Notes: generated from the letters alone by a model not told the origin. A stretch of DNA of 8,286 nt from Desulfobacterales bacterium (GCA_030616425.1 JAUWXJ010000102.1:1-8286); one strand, 5' to 3'. Numbered from the stretch's first letter, positions 1 to 6,599 are shown. A program made the numbers and translations.

Positions 1-251
1 ACCACCAGGTCCATACGGTCGTGCGGGTTACCCTTTCCCATCTTGGTACCACTGCCACAGGTGACAATTGCAAGATTCTCCCGGTTCGCATACTTAACCA
101 CTTCGGCGATTTGTTCAGCATTTTCTGGAAAGATCACCGCCTTGGGGGCTACATTATCCACGCTGTACCTGGCAGTGACCTCAGGGTCTGTCTTAACAAA
201 ATCCTGATCAAGGATTTCAGAAAGCCCTTTCAATATTGTGTTCTCTGCCAC
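1..251 (-). CDS. glcE: FAD-binding subunit of a glycolate/2-hydroxyacid oxidase, GlcE-like (5' part only)
   Basis: Only the first 83 codons are present; the gene continues past base 1. The start is GTG at 251-249, supported by AAGGAG seven bases upstream and an in-frame TAG six codons upstream. The visible part is the beginning of an FAD_binding_4 (PCMH-type) domain: VIFPENAEQIAEVVKYAN near residues 39-56, then CGSGTKMGKGNPHDRMDLV near residues 64-82. The GSGTKMGxGNP signature is typical of GlcE-like subunits rather than of GlcD, whose equivalent is GSGTNLSGG. In the family, GlcE works with GlcD and the iron-sulfur protein GlcF to oxidise glycolate or a related 2-hydroxyacid at the inner membrane. 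It lies 305 bases downstream of glcD on the same strand, a wide gap that holds a dispersed repeat. It might be expressed separately. Substrate cannot be read from this fragment. Confidence 0.82.
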   Translation of the reverse strand, partial: MAENTILKGLSEILDQDFVKTDPEVTARYSVDNVAPKAVIFPENAEQIAEVVKYANRENLAIVTCGSGTKMGKGNPHDRMDLV

Positions 252-258
252 TTGAATA

Positions 259-264
259 CTCCTT
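259..264 (-). promoter_or_regulatory. Ribosome binding site fixing the GTG start of glcE
   Basis: AAGGAG lies seven bases before the GTG. It decides the start, since no ATG occurs early in the frame. The stretch GGAG-TATTCAAG here closely matches GGAGG-TATTCAAG in front of glcD. Confidence 0.7.
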
Positions 265-302
265 TTCTATAAGTTCTCTGTTCGCGATGATCAAGTTAAA
301 TA

Positions 303-399
303 GGACGCAGATTTTCGCAGATACACGCAGATAAGAATGTTTTATTTCTTAATCCAAAAAATCTGTGTTTATCCGCCAGAGGCGGATTAATCTGCGTCC
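303..399. repeat. Dispersed inverted repeat of the 'cgcagat' type
   Basis: The ends are an 11-base perfect inverted repeat: GGACGCAGATT at 303-313 and AATCTGCGTCC at 389-399. Inside are further CGCAGAT or CACAGAT copies in both orientations (around 315-332 and 360-368), so the transcript could fold into an imperfect long hairpin. I know similar ATCTGCGT-rich repeats as abundant intergenic elements in environmental bacterial genomes; that statement is from memory. There is no transposase and no open reading frame, so if mobile it would be a MITE-like, non-autonomous unit. No clear target-site duplication is visible beside it. Confidence 0.6.
371..387. repeat. Small palindrome nested in the dispersed repeat
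   Basis: ATCCGCC (371-377) and GGCGGAT (381-387) form a perfect 7-base stem with an AGA loop. It sits asymmetrically in the right arm of the 303-399 element and has no counterpart in the left arm, which suggests a later insertion into the element. Confidence 0.55.
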
Positions 400-426
400 A
401 AAATGGGATTTCCTGTACTATCCGGT

Positions 427-455
427 TAAAATGAAGGATTCCGAACAGCCTTCAT
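427..455 (-). terminator. Weak intrinsic-terminator-like hairpin downstream of glcD
   Basis: On the minus strand ATGAAGG (455-449) pairs with CCTTCAT (437-431) across an 11-base loop, and the stem runs into TTTTAA. The stem is short and not GC-rich, so termination would be weak. It lies about 100 bases beyond the glcD stop, between glcD and glcE, and could reduce read-through into glcE. Confidence 0.35.
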
Positions 456-556
456 GGGAATTCACGGGGCCGCATAGGACCATGCTACCACCGGCTGACA
501 TGACTCATTCCAAGTTCCTTGAATCGGGATAGGGTACAGGAATGAATCGCAGGGTC

Positions 557-1948
557 TCAGTGCACCCCCGCGGGGGACGGCACCACTTTGCCGGGATTTA
601 TGATATTACTCGGATCAAATGCATTTTTGATCTGGCGCATGAGCTCAATGTCATCCTCGGTAAAGACAAAGGACATTTCCTTCAGTTTTTCGGTGCCGAT
701 TCCATGTTCACCGCTGATGGTCCCCCCTGCGTCGGCGCAGATTTTTAGGATCTCCGTCCCTGCCTTATATACTCGGGCGAGTTCCTCCTTGTTTCTTTCG
801 TCAAAGAGGATCAGCGGGTGAAGGTTCCCGTCCCCGGCATGAAATACATTCCCGATAGGAAGGTCATATTTTTTACCGACTTCCATAACTCTTTTGAGAA
901 CTTCAGGAAGTTTGGTGCGCGGAACAGTACCGTCACATACGAGGTAACTGGGGCGCAGTCGGGCAACCGCACCGAAGGCGCCTTTCCGCCCCGCCCAGAG
1001 TTCGGCCCTTTCGGCATCGCTTTTGGCCAGTCGGACTTCCCGCACATTGTGCCTCTTGCAGATCTCCATGACCTTTTCGGCCTGCCGTTCCATGCCGTCC
1101 GACATGCCGTCAAGTTCGATGATAAGCACGGCCGCGGCATCAAGCGGGTACCCAGCATGAACCGATTCCTCTACCGCTTTCATGACCAGATTATCCATCA
1201 TTTCAAGGGTGGCGGGGACGATTCCCTCGGCAATGATGGCGGAGACGGTGTTACCCGCATCCTCGACAGACTCATATATGGCGAGCATGGTCTTTACGGC
1301 CTCGGGTGCGCGGATAATTTTCAGTATCATCTTGGTCACGATGCCCAAGGTGCCCTCACTGCCCACTAACAGGCCGATAATGTCGTATCCCGGGTTGTCC
1401 TGGGATTTTCCGCCGGTCCAGATTACTGTCCCGTCATTCAGCACGACCTCAGCGCCCAGAATATGGTTTGTGGTGACCCCATATTTTAGGCAGTGTGGTC
1501 CACCCGAGTTCTCGCCGAAGTTACCCCCCAGAGTGGATACCTTTTGGCTGGCCGGGTCAGGAGCGTAGACAAACCCCTTCTTGAGCAGCAAATTTTGCAG
1601 GTCCAGCGTGATAACACCGGGTTCCACCGTGACGGTGCGGTTTGGAATGTCGATTTCAAGTATTCGGTTCATTTGTGAAAAATGAACAAGAATTCCCCCT
1701 TTGAGGGGGACCGTCCCGCCACTGAGATTGGTCCCGGAACCCCGGGCGATAATGGGAATATCCTCCCGGTGAGCCAATGCTACTACCTTGGATACCTCCT
1801 CAGTGGAATCGGGTAAAACGACAACGTCCGGTCGACTCCTTTCAAGGGATGCGTCATAGCTGTAGAGCTCAAGATCCATGTCCGAATACAGGACGTGATC
1901 AGAGTCTACTATCTCTTTGAGCTGTTCGATTATTTTCTCTCTATCCAT
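557..1948 (-). CDS. glcD: FAD-linked 2-hydroxyacid dehydrogenase, GlcD-like (glycolate oxidase/D-lactate dehydrogenase family)
   Basis: The 463-residue product is of normal length for the GlcD/D-lactate dehydrogenase family, which oxidises a 2-hydroxyacid to the 2-oxoacid through FAD. The PCMH-type FAD domain shows ARGSGTNLSGG (68-78), GGNFGENSGGPHCLKYGVT (141-159) and NPGYDIIGLLVGSEGTLGI (185-203). The C-terminal FAD-oxidase domain shows FHAGDGNLHP with H370 and H377 (369-378), GEHGIG (413-418) and DPSNIINPGK (445-454). The start chosen is ATG at 1948, with GGAGG eight bases upstream. An in-frame ATG at 2002, with a weaker GAGG, would add 18 residues with no family resemblance. It lies 72 bases after larA on the same strand, probably in one operon, and is followed by a glcE-like gene. 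There is no signal peptide; cytoplasmic or membrane-peripheral action is expected. The substrate (glycolate, D-lactate or another hydroxyacid) cannot be decided from sequence alone. Confidence 0.92.
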   Translation of the reverse strand: MDREKIIEQLKEIVDSDHVLYSDMDLELYSYDASLERSRPDVVVLPDSTEEVSKVVALAHREDIPIIARGSGTNLSGGTVPLKGGILVHFSQMNRILEIDIPNRTVTVEPGVITLDLQNLLLKKGFVYAPDPASQKVSTLGGNFGENSGGPHCLKYGVTTNHILGAEVVLNDGTVIWTGGKSQDNPGYDIIGLLVGSEGTLGIVTKMILKIIRAPEAVKTMLAIYESVEDAGNTVSAIIAEGIVPATLEMMDNLVMKAVEESVHAGYPLDAAAVLIIELDGMSDGMERQAEKVMEICKRHNVREVRLAKSDAERAELWAGRKGAFGAVARLRPSYLVCDGTVPRTKLPEVLKRVMEVGKKYDLPIGNVFHAGDGNLHPLILFDERNKEELARVYKAGTEILKICADAGGTISGEHGIGTEKLKEMSFVFTEDDIELMRQIKNAFDPSNIINPGKVVPSPAGVH

Positions 1949-1956
1949 CTTGAATA

Positions 1957-1961
1957 CCTCC
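1957..1961 (-). promoter_or_regulatory. Ribosome binding site supporting the internal ATG start of glcD
   Basis: GGAGG stands eight bases before the ATG at 1948-1946, near-ideal spacing. The alternative upstream ATG at 2002 has only GAGG at six bases. This site is the main reason for preferring the shorter protein. Confidence 0.65.
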
Positions 1962-2020
1962 CCAGTAAGCCGGGTCATAGGTCCGTCATGTCGCAAGGGC
2001 ATGAGGAGCCTCTGTTCAGT

Positions 2021-3304
2021 TTAATTTCCATCAAACAAGGGTATGACATAGGGGCCTTCGGGCACCACGGCGATTTCCCTCTCGCCATGGGCCTTGATAC
2101 TGGCCTCAATCGTCTCCTCGACAGAAGAGACGGGCTCAATATAGATATCCTTCAGGTCATCCCTGCTGAGCCCCGTGGCATAGAGCTGAATCTTGCCGAC
2201 CCGAAGGGCCTTGATCAGCATCTCGGTCTGCCATTCGTCTATAAGGGCCTTGTCGCGCCCGTCCAAAATAGACATAAACTGGTCAGAGCCCACTTCGCAG
2301 AGGAGGCGCTGGGCAGCAATAAATTCCTGACTCCCCATCCCCTCCGAGCATTCACTGGCAATAATAATAGTCCCCCCCGGCTCAAGAATGTCGATGACAC
2401 CGACCATGCCTTTCACTGTCTGGTAATAGGTTTTGTCCAGAGGGTATCCAGCACTTGTCGTGACAATAGTCTTGAAGCGACGGGAGACGGGAACCTCGGC
2501 ATATTTCCTCATGAATGCCACCGCTTCAAGGTGGCTCATCTCGATATCCCCGAAATTGACAAACCCGATGCGCCGTTCTTCGTCGAGCACCACATTTAGC
2601 GCCAGCACCCCGCCGATGGCCCGGACGATTTCGATCTGTTCATTGTGAAGGGGGTTGCCGTCGATAATGCAGTTGGCCGCCTTGGAGTGCTCCAGGATGT
2701 GGGCTGTATGGAACTTCAGGATGGTATCCTGATAGGCCACACCCGGGGCAACCAGCTTGCGACCCCCTGAATATCCAGCCATGAAGTGGGGTTCCACAAG
2801 ACCGGTAACGATCTTGACATCAGCGTCGACAAAGCGACTATCTATCATGATGGGAAAACCCCTGCTTGTCTTCCCGAGCTCAACATGGGCTTCCCGATCT
2901 CTTGCGAAGTGGTTCTCGATGCGGATAGACTGAAACACCTCTTCAGAACCCACAATCTCCTTCAATTCCTCACCCTCGTTGGGGCGGTGAAGCCCTGTGG
3001 CCACCAGAATAAGGATATCTTCCTTTGCAATCCCGGCCCCGGTGAGCTTATCAACCAGTGGAGGAAGCAGTGTGCCGTTAGGGACGGGTCGGGTAACATC
3101 ACAGATGAGGATGCATGCCGTTTTTTTCCCCTGGGCGATTACGGAAATCGAGGCACTGCCCACCGGGCTTTCAAGTGCCTGCTCCACGGCCTTCGAGGGA
3201 TCGTCCAGAGGGGTCATGGTATTTTTGTGAATCGATGTGACGCTGATGTCATCTGGCACATCCACTACGATGCCTTCATGTCCGTAAAGTAGCTCGATTT
3301 TCAT
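2021..3304 (-). CDS. larA: LarA-family nickel-pincer 2-hydroxyacid racemase/epimerase
   Basis: The 427-residue protein is full length for the LarA (DUF2088) family, whose founder interconverts L- and D-lactate with a nickel-pincer nucleotide covalently bound to lysine. The catalytic set known from Lactiplantibacillus plantarum LarA can be matched: CDVTRP with D69 and R72, ATGLHR with H106, EPHFMAGYSGGRK with H173 and the cofactor-anchoring K183, FHTAHILEH with H199, and YYQTVKG with Y294, Q295 and K298. The start ATG at 3304 has GGAGGGG eight bases upstream. It is 66 bases downstream of the Fe-ADH and 72 bases upstream of glcD, which suggests that racemisation feeds a stereospecific flavin dehydrogenase. 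The family includes enzymes acting on lactate, malate, phenyllactate and other hydroxyacids, so the substrate is uncertain. The cofactor-making genes larB, larC and larE are not in the window. Confidence 0.88.
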   Translation of the reverse strand: MKIELLYGHEGIVVDVPDDISVTSIHKNTMTPLDDPSKAVEQALESPVGSASISVIAQGKKTACILICDVTRPVPNGTLLPPLVDKLTGAGIAKEDILILVATGLHRPNEGEELKEIVGSEEVFQSIRIENHFARDREAHVELGKTSRGFPIMIDSRFVDADVKIVTGLVEPHFMAGYSGGRKLVAPGVAYQDTILKFHTAHILEHSKAANCIIDGNPLHNEQIEIVRAIGGVLALNVVLDEERRIGFVNFGDIEMSHLEAVAFMRKYAEVPVSRRFKTIVTTSAGYPLDKTYYQTVKGMVGVIDILEPGGTIIIASECSEGMGSQEFIAAQRLLCEVGSDQFMSILDGRDKALIDEWQTEMLIKALRVGKIQLYATGLSRDDLKDIYIEPVSSVEETIEASIKAHGEREIAVVPEGPYVIPLFDGN

Positions 3305-3370
3305 AGGCTATACCCCTCCAGGAAAGAGGTTTGAAGCAAGCCGATTTCGGGGAAGGGAGAGGATTCCCTT

Positions 3371-4654
3371 CTACATGGTTTTGATCTTCTCGAAATCGCC
3401 ACCCCATGCGGCTTCGAGGATGGGCCTCATGTATTCTTCCACCAGATCCGCGTTAAGGGGAACAGGCATGTTTCTCAGTTTCATGTCGAGCTGAGGGTTT
3501 TTTGCAGCCGTCAGACAACGCCCGATGTGCACATCGCTGATCCCGGAAACCTCATTTAGGCATGTGGGGAACTCAAGAAATTGACCGAATTTGACCATGC
3601 CCTTGGCCACTGCCAGTCCAAGCTCGCGCCCGGAAAGGGAATCGACATCTTCCTCAACATATCCGTATTTCTTGTAGATCCGGCCAATCACACGCAACTG
3701 TTCTTCGATCGCCGGGGCGAAGAATACAGTATAGTAAGGGTTCATCAGGGCGCAGGCACGTCCGTGACTGAGGACGTCAACCAGAGAAAAACTGGTCAGA
3801 TGGGCACCCGATGTCCCCCCGATCATGATGGCATATCCTCCCAGGTCGGTTCCCAGTCCCAGCATGGTTCTTGCCTCGACATCCGAGGGGGCCTTCTTGA
3901 TTTCGGTGAGGCCCTGAATGATTAGTTCCAGTCCCACTTCAGCGACCTCCCGGGCCCGGTCCCGGGTCTCGGGCGGGGATCCGAAGTAGACTTCCAGGCA
4001 GTGGGCAATGCCGTCCAACCCGCCGTCCAGGGTCAGGCTCATGGGCTGGGTTGTGGTGACATCGTAGTCAAAAACAGAGCGCGGGGGGATGATGGCCTCA
4101 TCCACGATCAGTTTCTTCTGCCCGACAACGAGGTCCGTGATGTTGGAATACTTGGTCAGGTGCGCACCGGAACTGGCAGCCATCATTATCGCCACAACCG
4201 GCATAACGGTTCGACCTGACTCCTGACAGACCTTGGTGACCTCACCCACCCCGAAGAAGGGATCGATTTCCGGCTGCAGATCTCCAAGGGTGGCCAAAGT
4301 GGCAGCCGCTTTGGTAGCGTCAATTCCCGAACCGCCGTCAGCCACCACAAGGACATCCGGTCTCTTGTGCATGAGGTGGCTGTGGATCCGGTAGACATCC
4401 ACAAAAGGCGCGTTGGGAGCCGCTGACTTGACAATATCTACCACCTCCACGCCGGCCCTTTCCAGGGACTTTAGGACCCGTTCCTTGATGGGCTGGAACC
4501 ACTCAAACTCCAGAGGCCCGATAAGCATGGCCTTTTTGCCCAATTCAGCCGCGAATTTGCCTGGCGCCTCATCCAGAACGCCGCTGCCGAAGGCATAGGA
4601 ATCTCCTTTAAAATCCTTCAGGATTGCAGATGCCTTTTCTTTTAAATCTGACAT
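3371..4654 (-). CDS. Iron-containing (group III) alcohol dehydrogenase, atypical motifs
   Basis: The 427-residue product has the two-domain Fe-ADH plan: an N-terminal NAD(P)-binding domain with DGGSGIDATKA (106-116) and a helical metal-binding domain with LDGIAHCLE (213-221), giving D214 and H218 as ligands. A second ligand region reads TSGAHLTSFSLVDVLSHG (281-298), with H285 and H297 as likely ligands. Two points are unusual: these His are 12 apart instead of the usual 14 in FucO-type enzymes, and the normal TxGTGSE nucleotide motif is replaced by SSGAHLTKYSNIT (161-173). The start ATG at 4654 follows an AGGAGGGAG-rich ribosome binding site. Family members reduce aldehydes or oxidise alcohols with NAD(P)H. 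Placed between a carboligase-like gene and larA, it could reduce an aldehyde such as tartronate semialdehyde or lactaldehyde (inference). No signal peptide is visible, so it is cytoplasmic. Confidence 0.87.
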   Translation of the reverse strand: MSDLKEKASAILKDFKGDSYAFGSGVLDEAPGKFAAELGKKAMLIGPLEFEWFQPIKERVLKSLERAGVEVVDIVKSAAPNAPFVDVYRIHSHLMHKRPDVLVVADGGSGIDATKAAATLATLGDLQPEIDPFFGVGEVTKVCQESGRTVMPVVAIMMAASSGAHLTKYSNITDLVVGQKKLIVDEAIIPPRSVFDYDVTTTQPMSLTLDGGLDGIAHCLEVYFGSPPETRDRAREVAEVGLELIIQGLTEIKKAPSDVEARTMLGLGTDLGGYAIMIGGTSGAHLTSFSLVDVLSHGRACALMNPYYTVFFAPAIEEQLRVIGRIYKKYGYVEEDVDSLSGRELGLAVAKGMVKFGQFLEFPTCLNEVSGISDVHIGRCLTAAKNPQLDMKLRNMPVPLNADLVEEYMRPILEAAWGGDFEKIKTM

Positions 4655-4697
4655 ATCACTCCCTCCTCCATGAATATATGAAAATCATGTAAGGTGT

Positions 4698-4715
4698 CCC
4701 GACTTCGAAGCCGGG
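4698..4715 (-). other. Hairpin in the leader of the Fe-ADH gene
   Basis: On the minus strand CCCGGCTTC folds against GAAGTCGGG, with one G-U pair. It has no T-run after it, so it is not a terminator. It lies about 45 bases upstream of the Fe-ADH start codon and might stabilise a processed mRNA 5' end. Confidence 0.35.
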
Positions 4716-4730
4716 GATGATTACCGGTTA

Positions 4731-4774
4731 GCCGAGGCCGATCAAAGGTCCCGCCTGCAGGGGAAAGCCTCGGC
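4731..4774 (-). other. Long-loop inverted repeat in the gcl-like/Fe-ADH gap
   Basis: GCCGAGGC (4731-4738) and GCCTCGGC (4767-4774) are a perfect 8-base inverted repeat around a 28-base interior that includes the palindrome CCTGCAGG (4754-4761). On the transcript it comes straight after the terminator-like hairpin at 4782-4800. Confidence 0.4.
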
Positions 4775-4800
4775 AAAATATGCCCCTCACATAGAGGGGC
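4774..4800 (-). terminator. Terminator-like hairpin after the gcl-like gene
   Basis: On the minus strand GCCCCTC (4800-4794) pairs with GAGGGGC (4788-4782) around a five-base loop, followed by ATATTTTG. The stem is GC-rich and the T-tract short and broken, so partial termination or attenuation inside the operon is more likely than a full stop. It begins 19 bases after the gcl-like stop codon. Confidence 0.5.
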
Positions 4801-4818
4801 TTCACAGTAAGATTCCTA

Positions 4819-6597
4819 TCAGAATTCCCTGATGTTGTCAATGGAAAGGCCCATGGAACAATCGGTCTCACGCTCTATGATCACATCTATGATATATGGT
4901 ACACCAGAGTCGATACCTCTTTGAAAGGCGGCCTTGAGTTCGTTGGGATCGGTGACCCGCTCCCCGAGGGTGCCGCAAGCCTCTGCGAACTTCACAAAGT
5001 CAAAACCTCGGCCTTGATTTTCAGGCTGGAGGGCGGCCTGGCCCGAGTCAACCACAACACCCCCGGCCTTACCTCCGACAGCAGCCCTGGGCAGCGCAGC
5101 ACTCGCACTCGATTCAAGGCTGTCGTACCAGATCTGGACCTGGTAATTCATATCGTAGATATATTTCTCTGCCTGCCGAATGAGCCCGAGGTATCCGTTA
5201 TTGAGCACGATACAGACGAAAGGCACATTGTACATGACCGCAACAGAAAGCTCTTCCATGCAGAACTGAAACCCGTAATCCCCCACGACCTGAACGATCT
5301 GTTTATCAGGGCGGGCAACCTTGGCCCCAATGGATGCCGGGAGGTCCCAACCGAGCGGGCCGGCCCCCCCGCAATCCAGATAGTGCCTTGGCTTGGTGAT
5401 CTTTTGGAGCTGTCCGGACCAGATCTGATTCAATCCGATACAGGTCACAAAAACGGTCTCCTCGTCAAAGAATTCGTTGATCTCCTTGAATACCCGTTGC
5501 GGCTTAATGGGAATGTCGTCGTAATCCGTTTTCCGCTCCAGTTCCGTACGTATCTGGGAAATTTTAATCTGTGCGGGCTCCGCCTTGATATTGCGGCGTT
5601 TAATCTCCTCCAATATGGCCTGAAGGGTCAACTTGGCATCAGCACAGATGCCGAGGTCAGGCATGACGTTCTTACCCAGCTGTCCGGGATCCACATCCAC
5701 GTGGATGAATTTACGGGCCCCTTTGTAGACCTTGATATCACCCGTGTGGCGGTCGTTAAAACGTACCCCAACGGCGAAGACCAGGCCGGAATCGAGGAAC
5801 ACCTGGTTCCCTGACCGCGTATTGCACTGAATACCCACTTGCCCCGACATAAGAGGATGGTTCCAGGGAATTCCGCTCTTCCCCATGTAGGTTGTCACCA
5901 CCGGAATCTGAAGAGCCTCTGCAATGGCCTTAAACTCCTCGCAGGCACCCGCGAGTATCACACCTCCTCCCAACAGCATCACCGGCTTTTCAGCTTCCAG
6001 GAGCATGTCGAGCGCCTTCGCGATCTGATTCTCGTTGGGGGGCGTCCGGAATATGGGCAGGGGTGCATCGGTTTCGGGATCATATTCGATTTCCTCTTTT
6101 TGAACATCCAGGGGTAAATCGATAAGCACCGGACCGGGTCGACCCTCCCTCATGATCCTGAATGCCTCGCGAAAGACCCGTGGCACCAGCGCACCATCCT
6201 TGACGCAATAGGCCTTCTTGGTGATGGGTTTCACGATCTCGGCAATGTCAACCGCCTGAAAGGCCTCTCGACCAAGCTGGGCCCTTACGTTCTGTCCGGT
6301 TATGGCCAGAATGGGAATGGAATCCACCTGTGCGGTGTATAGACCCGTTACAAAATTGCTTGCACCGGGTCCGGAGGTGGCGGCACATACGCCTACCCTC
6401 CCAATGGCTCTTGCATAACCGTCCGCCATGTGAATGGCCCCTTCCTCATGGCGGGCGACCATGTGCTTAATCGTCCCAATATCCTTGAGCGCGCGGTAGA
6501 AGGGGAGAATACCAGCTCCCGGGATACCAAAAATATGTTTGACTCCTTCGCTCTCAAGAATCCTCACAGCAGCAGTCATTGCAGTCATATTGGGCAT
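4819..6597 (-). CDS. gcl: Glyoxylate carboligase-like ThDP enzyme (Gcl/acetolactate synthase family) with a canonical Glu
   Basis: This 592-residue protein resembles glyoxylate carboligase along its length, which joins two glyoxylates to tartronate semialdehyde with loss of CO2. Gcl-like segments include the N-terminal GIPGAGILPFYRAL (24-37), SGPGASNFVTGLY (75-87), DSIPILAITGQ (92-102), FQAVDIAEIVKP (113-124), GRPGPVLIDLPLDVQ (152-166), CGGAGPLGWDLPA (409-421) and NNGYLGLIRQ (466-475). The ThDP/Mg motif runs from GDYGFQF (439) to NN (466-467). E. coli Gcl has Val51 where other ThDP enzymes have a catalytic Glu; this protein has Glu51 (RHEEGA, 49-54) in an ungapped alignment from residue 1. 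An Ala/Gly-rich stretch at about 495-531 is extra relative to E. coli Gcl. The start is ATG at 6597 with AGGAG seven bases upstream; a TTG at 6603 is too close to it. The gene starts two bases after the iclR stop, implying translational coupling. It could instead be an acetolactate synthase-like or other 2-oxoacid carboligase. Confidence 0.82.
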   Translation of the reverse strand: MPNMTAMTAAVRILESEGVKHIFGIPGAGILPFYRALKDIGTIKHMVARHEEGAIHMADGYARAIGRVGVCAATSGPGASNFVTGLYTAQVDSIPILAITGQNVRAQLGREAFQAVDIAEIVKPITKKAYCVKDGALVPRVFREAFRIMREGRPGPVLIDLPLDVQKEEIEYDPETDAPLPIFRTPPNENQIAKALDMLLEAEKPVMLLGGGVILAGACEEFKAIAEALQIPVVTTYMGKSGIPWNHPLMSGQVGIQCNTRSGNQVFLDSGLVFAVGVRFNDRHTGDIKVYKGARKFIHVDVDPGQLGKNVMPDLGICADAKLTLQAILEEIKRRNIKAEPAQIKISQIRTELERKTDYDDIPIKPQRVFKEINEFFDEETVFVTCIGLNQIWSGQLQKITKPRHYLDCGGAGPLGWDLPASIGAKVARPDKQIVQVVGDYGFQFCMEELSVAVMYNVPFVCIVLNNGYLGLIRQAEKYIYDMNYQVQIWYDSLESSASAALPRAAVGGKAGGVVVDSGQAALQPENQGRGFDFVKFAEACGTLGERVTDPNELKAAFQRGIDSGVPYIIDVIIERETDCSMGLSIDNIREF

Positions 6598-6599
6598 GA

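Larger units (their letters stand above)
252..556. other. Gene-free gap between glcD and glcE
   Basis: This 305-base stretch has no credible coding sequence on either strand. It holds, from left to right, the glcE ribosome binding site, a 97-base dispersed repeat (303-399) with an internal 17-base hairpin, and a terminator-like hairpin (431-455). I see nothing recognisable between about 456 and 556. It is the longest intergenic gap in the window and interrupts two genes whose products normally work in one complex. Confidence 0.75.

Noticed and set aside
265..293. Promoter-like TTGATC, 17 bases, TATAGA before glcE on the minus strand
   Set aside because: Both boxes match consensus at only four of six bases, and the implied transcription start would fall within the ribosome binding site.
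303..332. Three close CGCAGAT copies as a possible CRISPR or iteron array
   Set aside because: The copies are only 7 bases, unevenly spaced, without spacers, and are explained by the inverted repeat element. No cas, rep or origin-type gene is near.
1949..2002. Upstream ATG that would lengthen GlcD by 18 residues
   Set aside because: It has only a weak GAGG, the added residues do not resemble the family N-terminus, and the ATG at 1948 has GGAGG at ideal distance. It is not fully excluded.
1895..2599. Plus-strand open frame of 234 codons spanning the glcD-larA junction
   Set aside because: It is antisense to two well-supported genes, has no recognisable motif, and has no convincing ribosome binding site.
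4921..5814. Long plus-strand open frame of 297 codons
   Set aside because: It lies wholly antisense to the gcl-like gene, whose product matches a known family along its length. The plus-strand translation shows no domain I recognise and is a shadow frame.
4819..6597. Plain acetolactate synthase or sulfoacetaldehyde acetyltransferase as the name for the ThDP enzyme
   Set aside because: The many Gcl-like segments and the gapless N-terminal match favour a Gcl-like name, and sulfoacetaldehyde acetyltransferase sequences differ in the N-terminal motifs. The canonical Glu51 keeps an acetolactate synthase-like activity possible.
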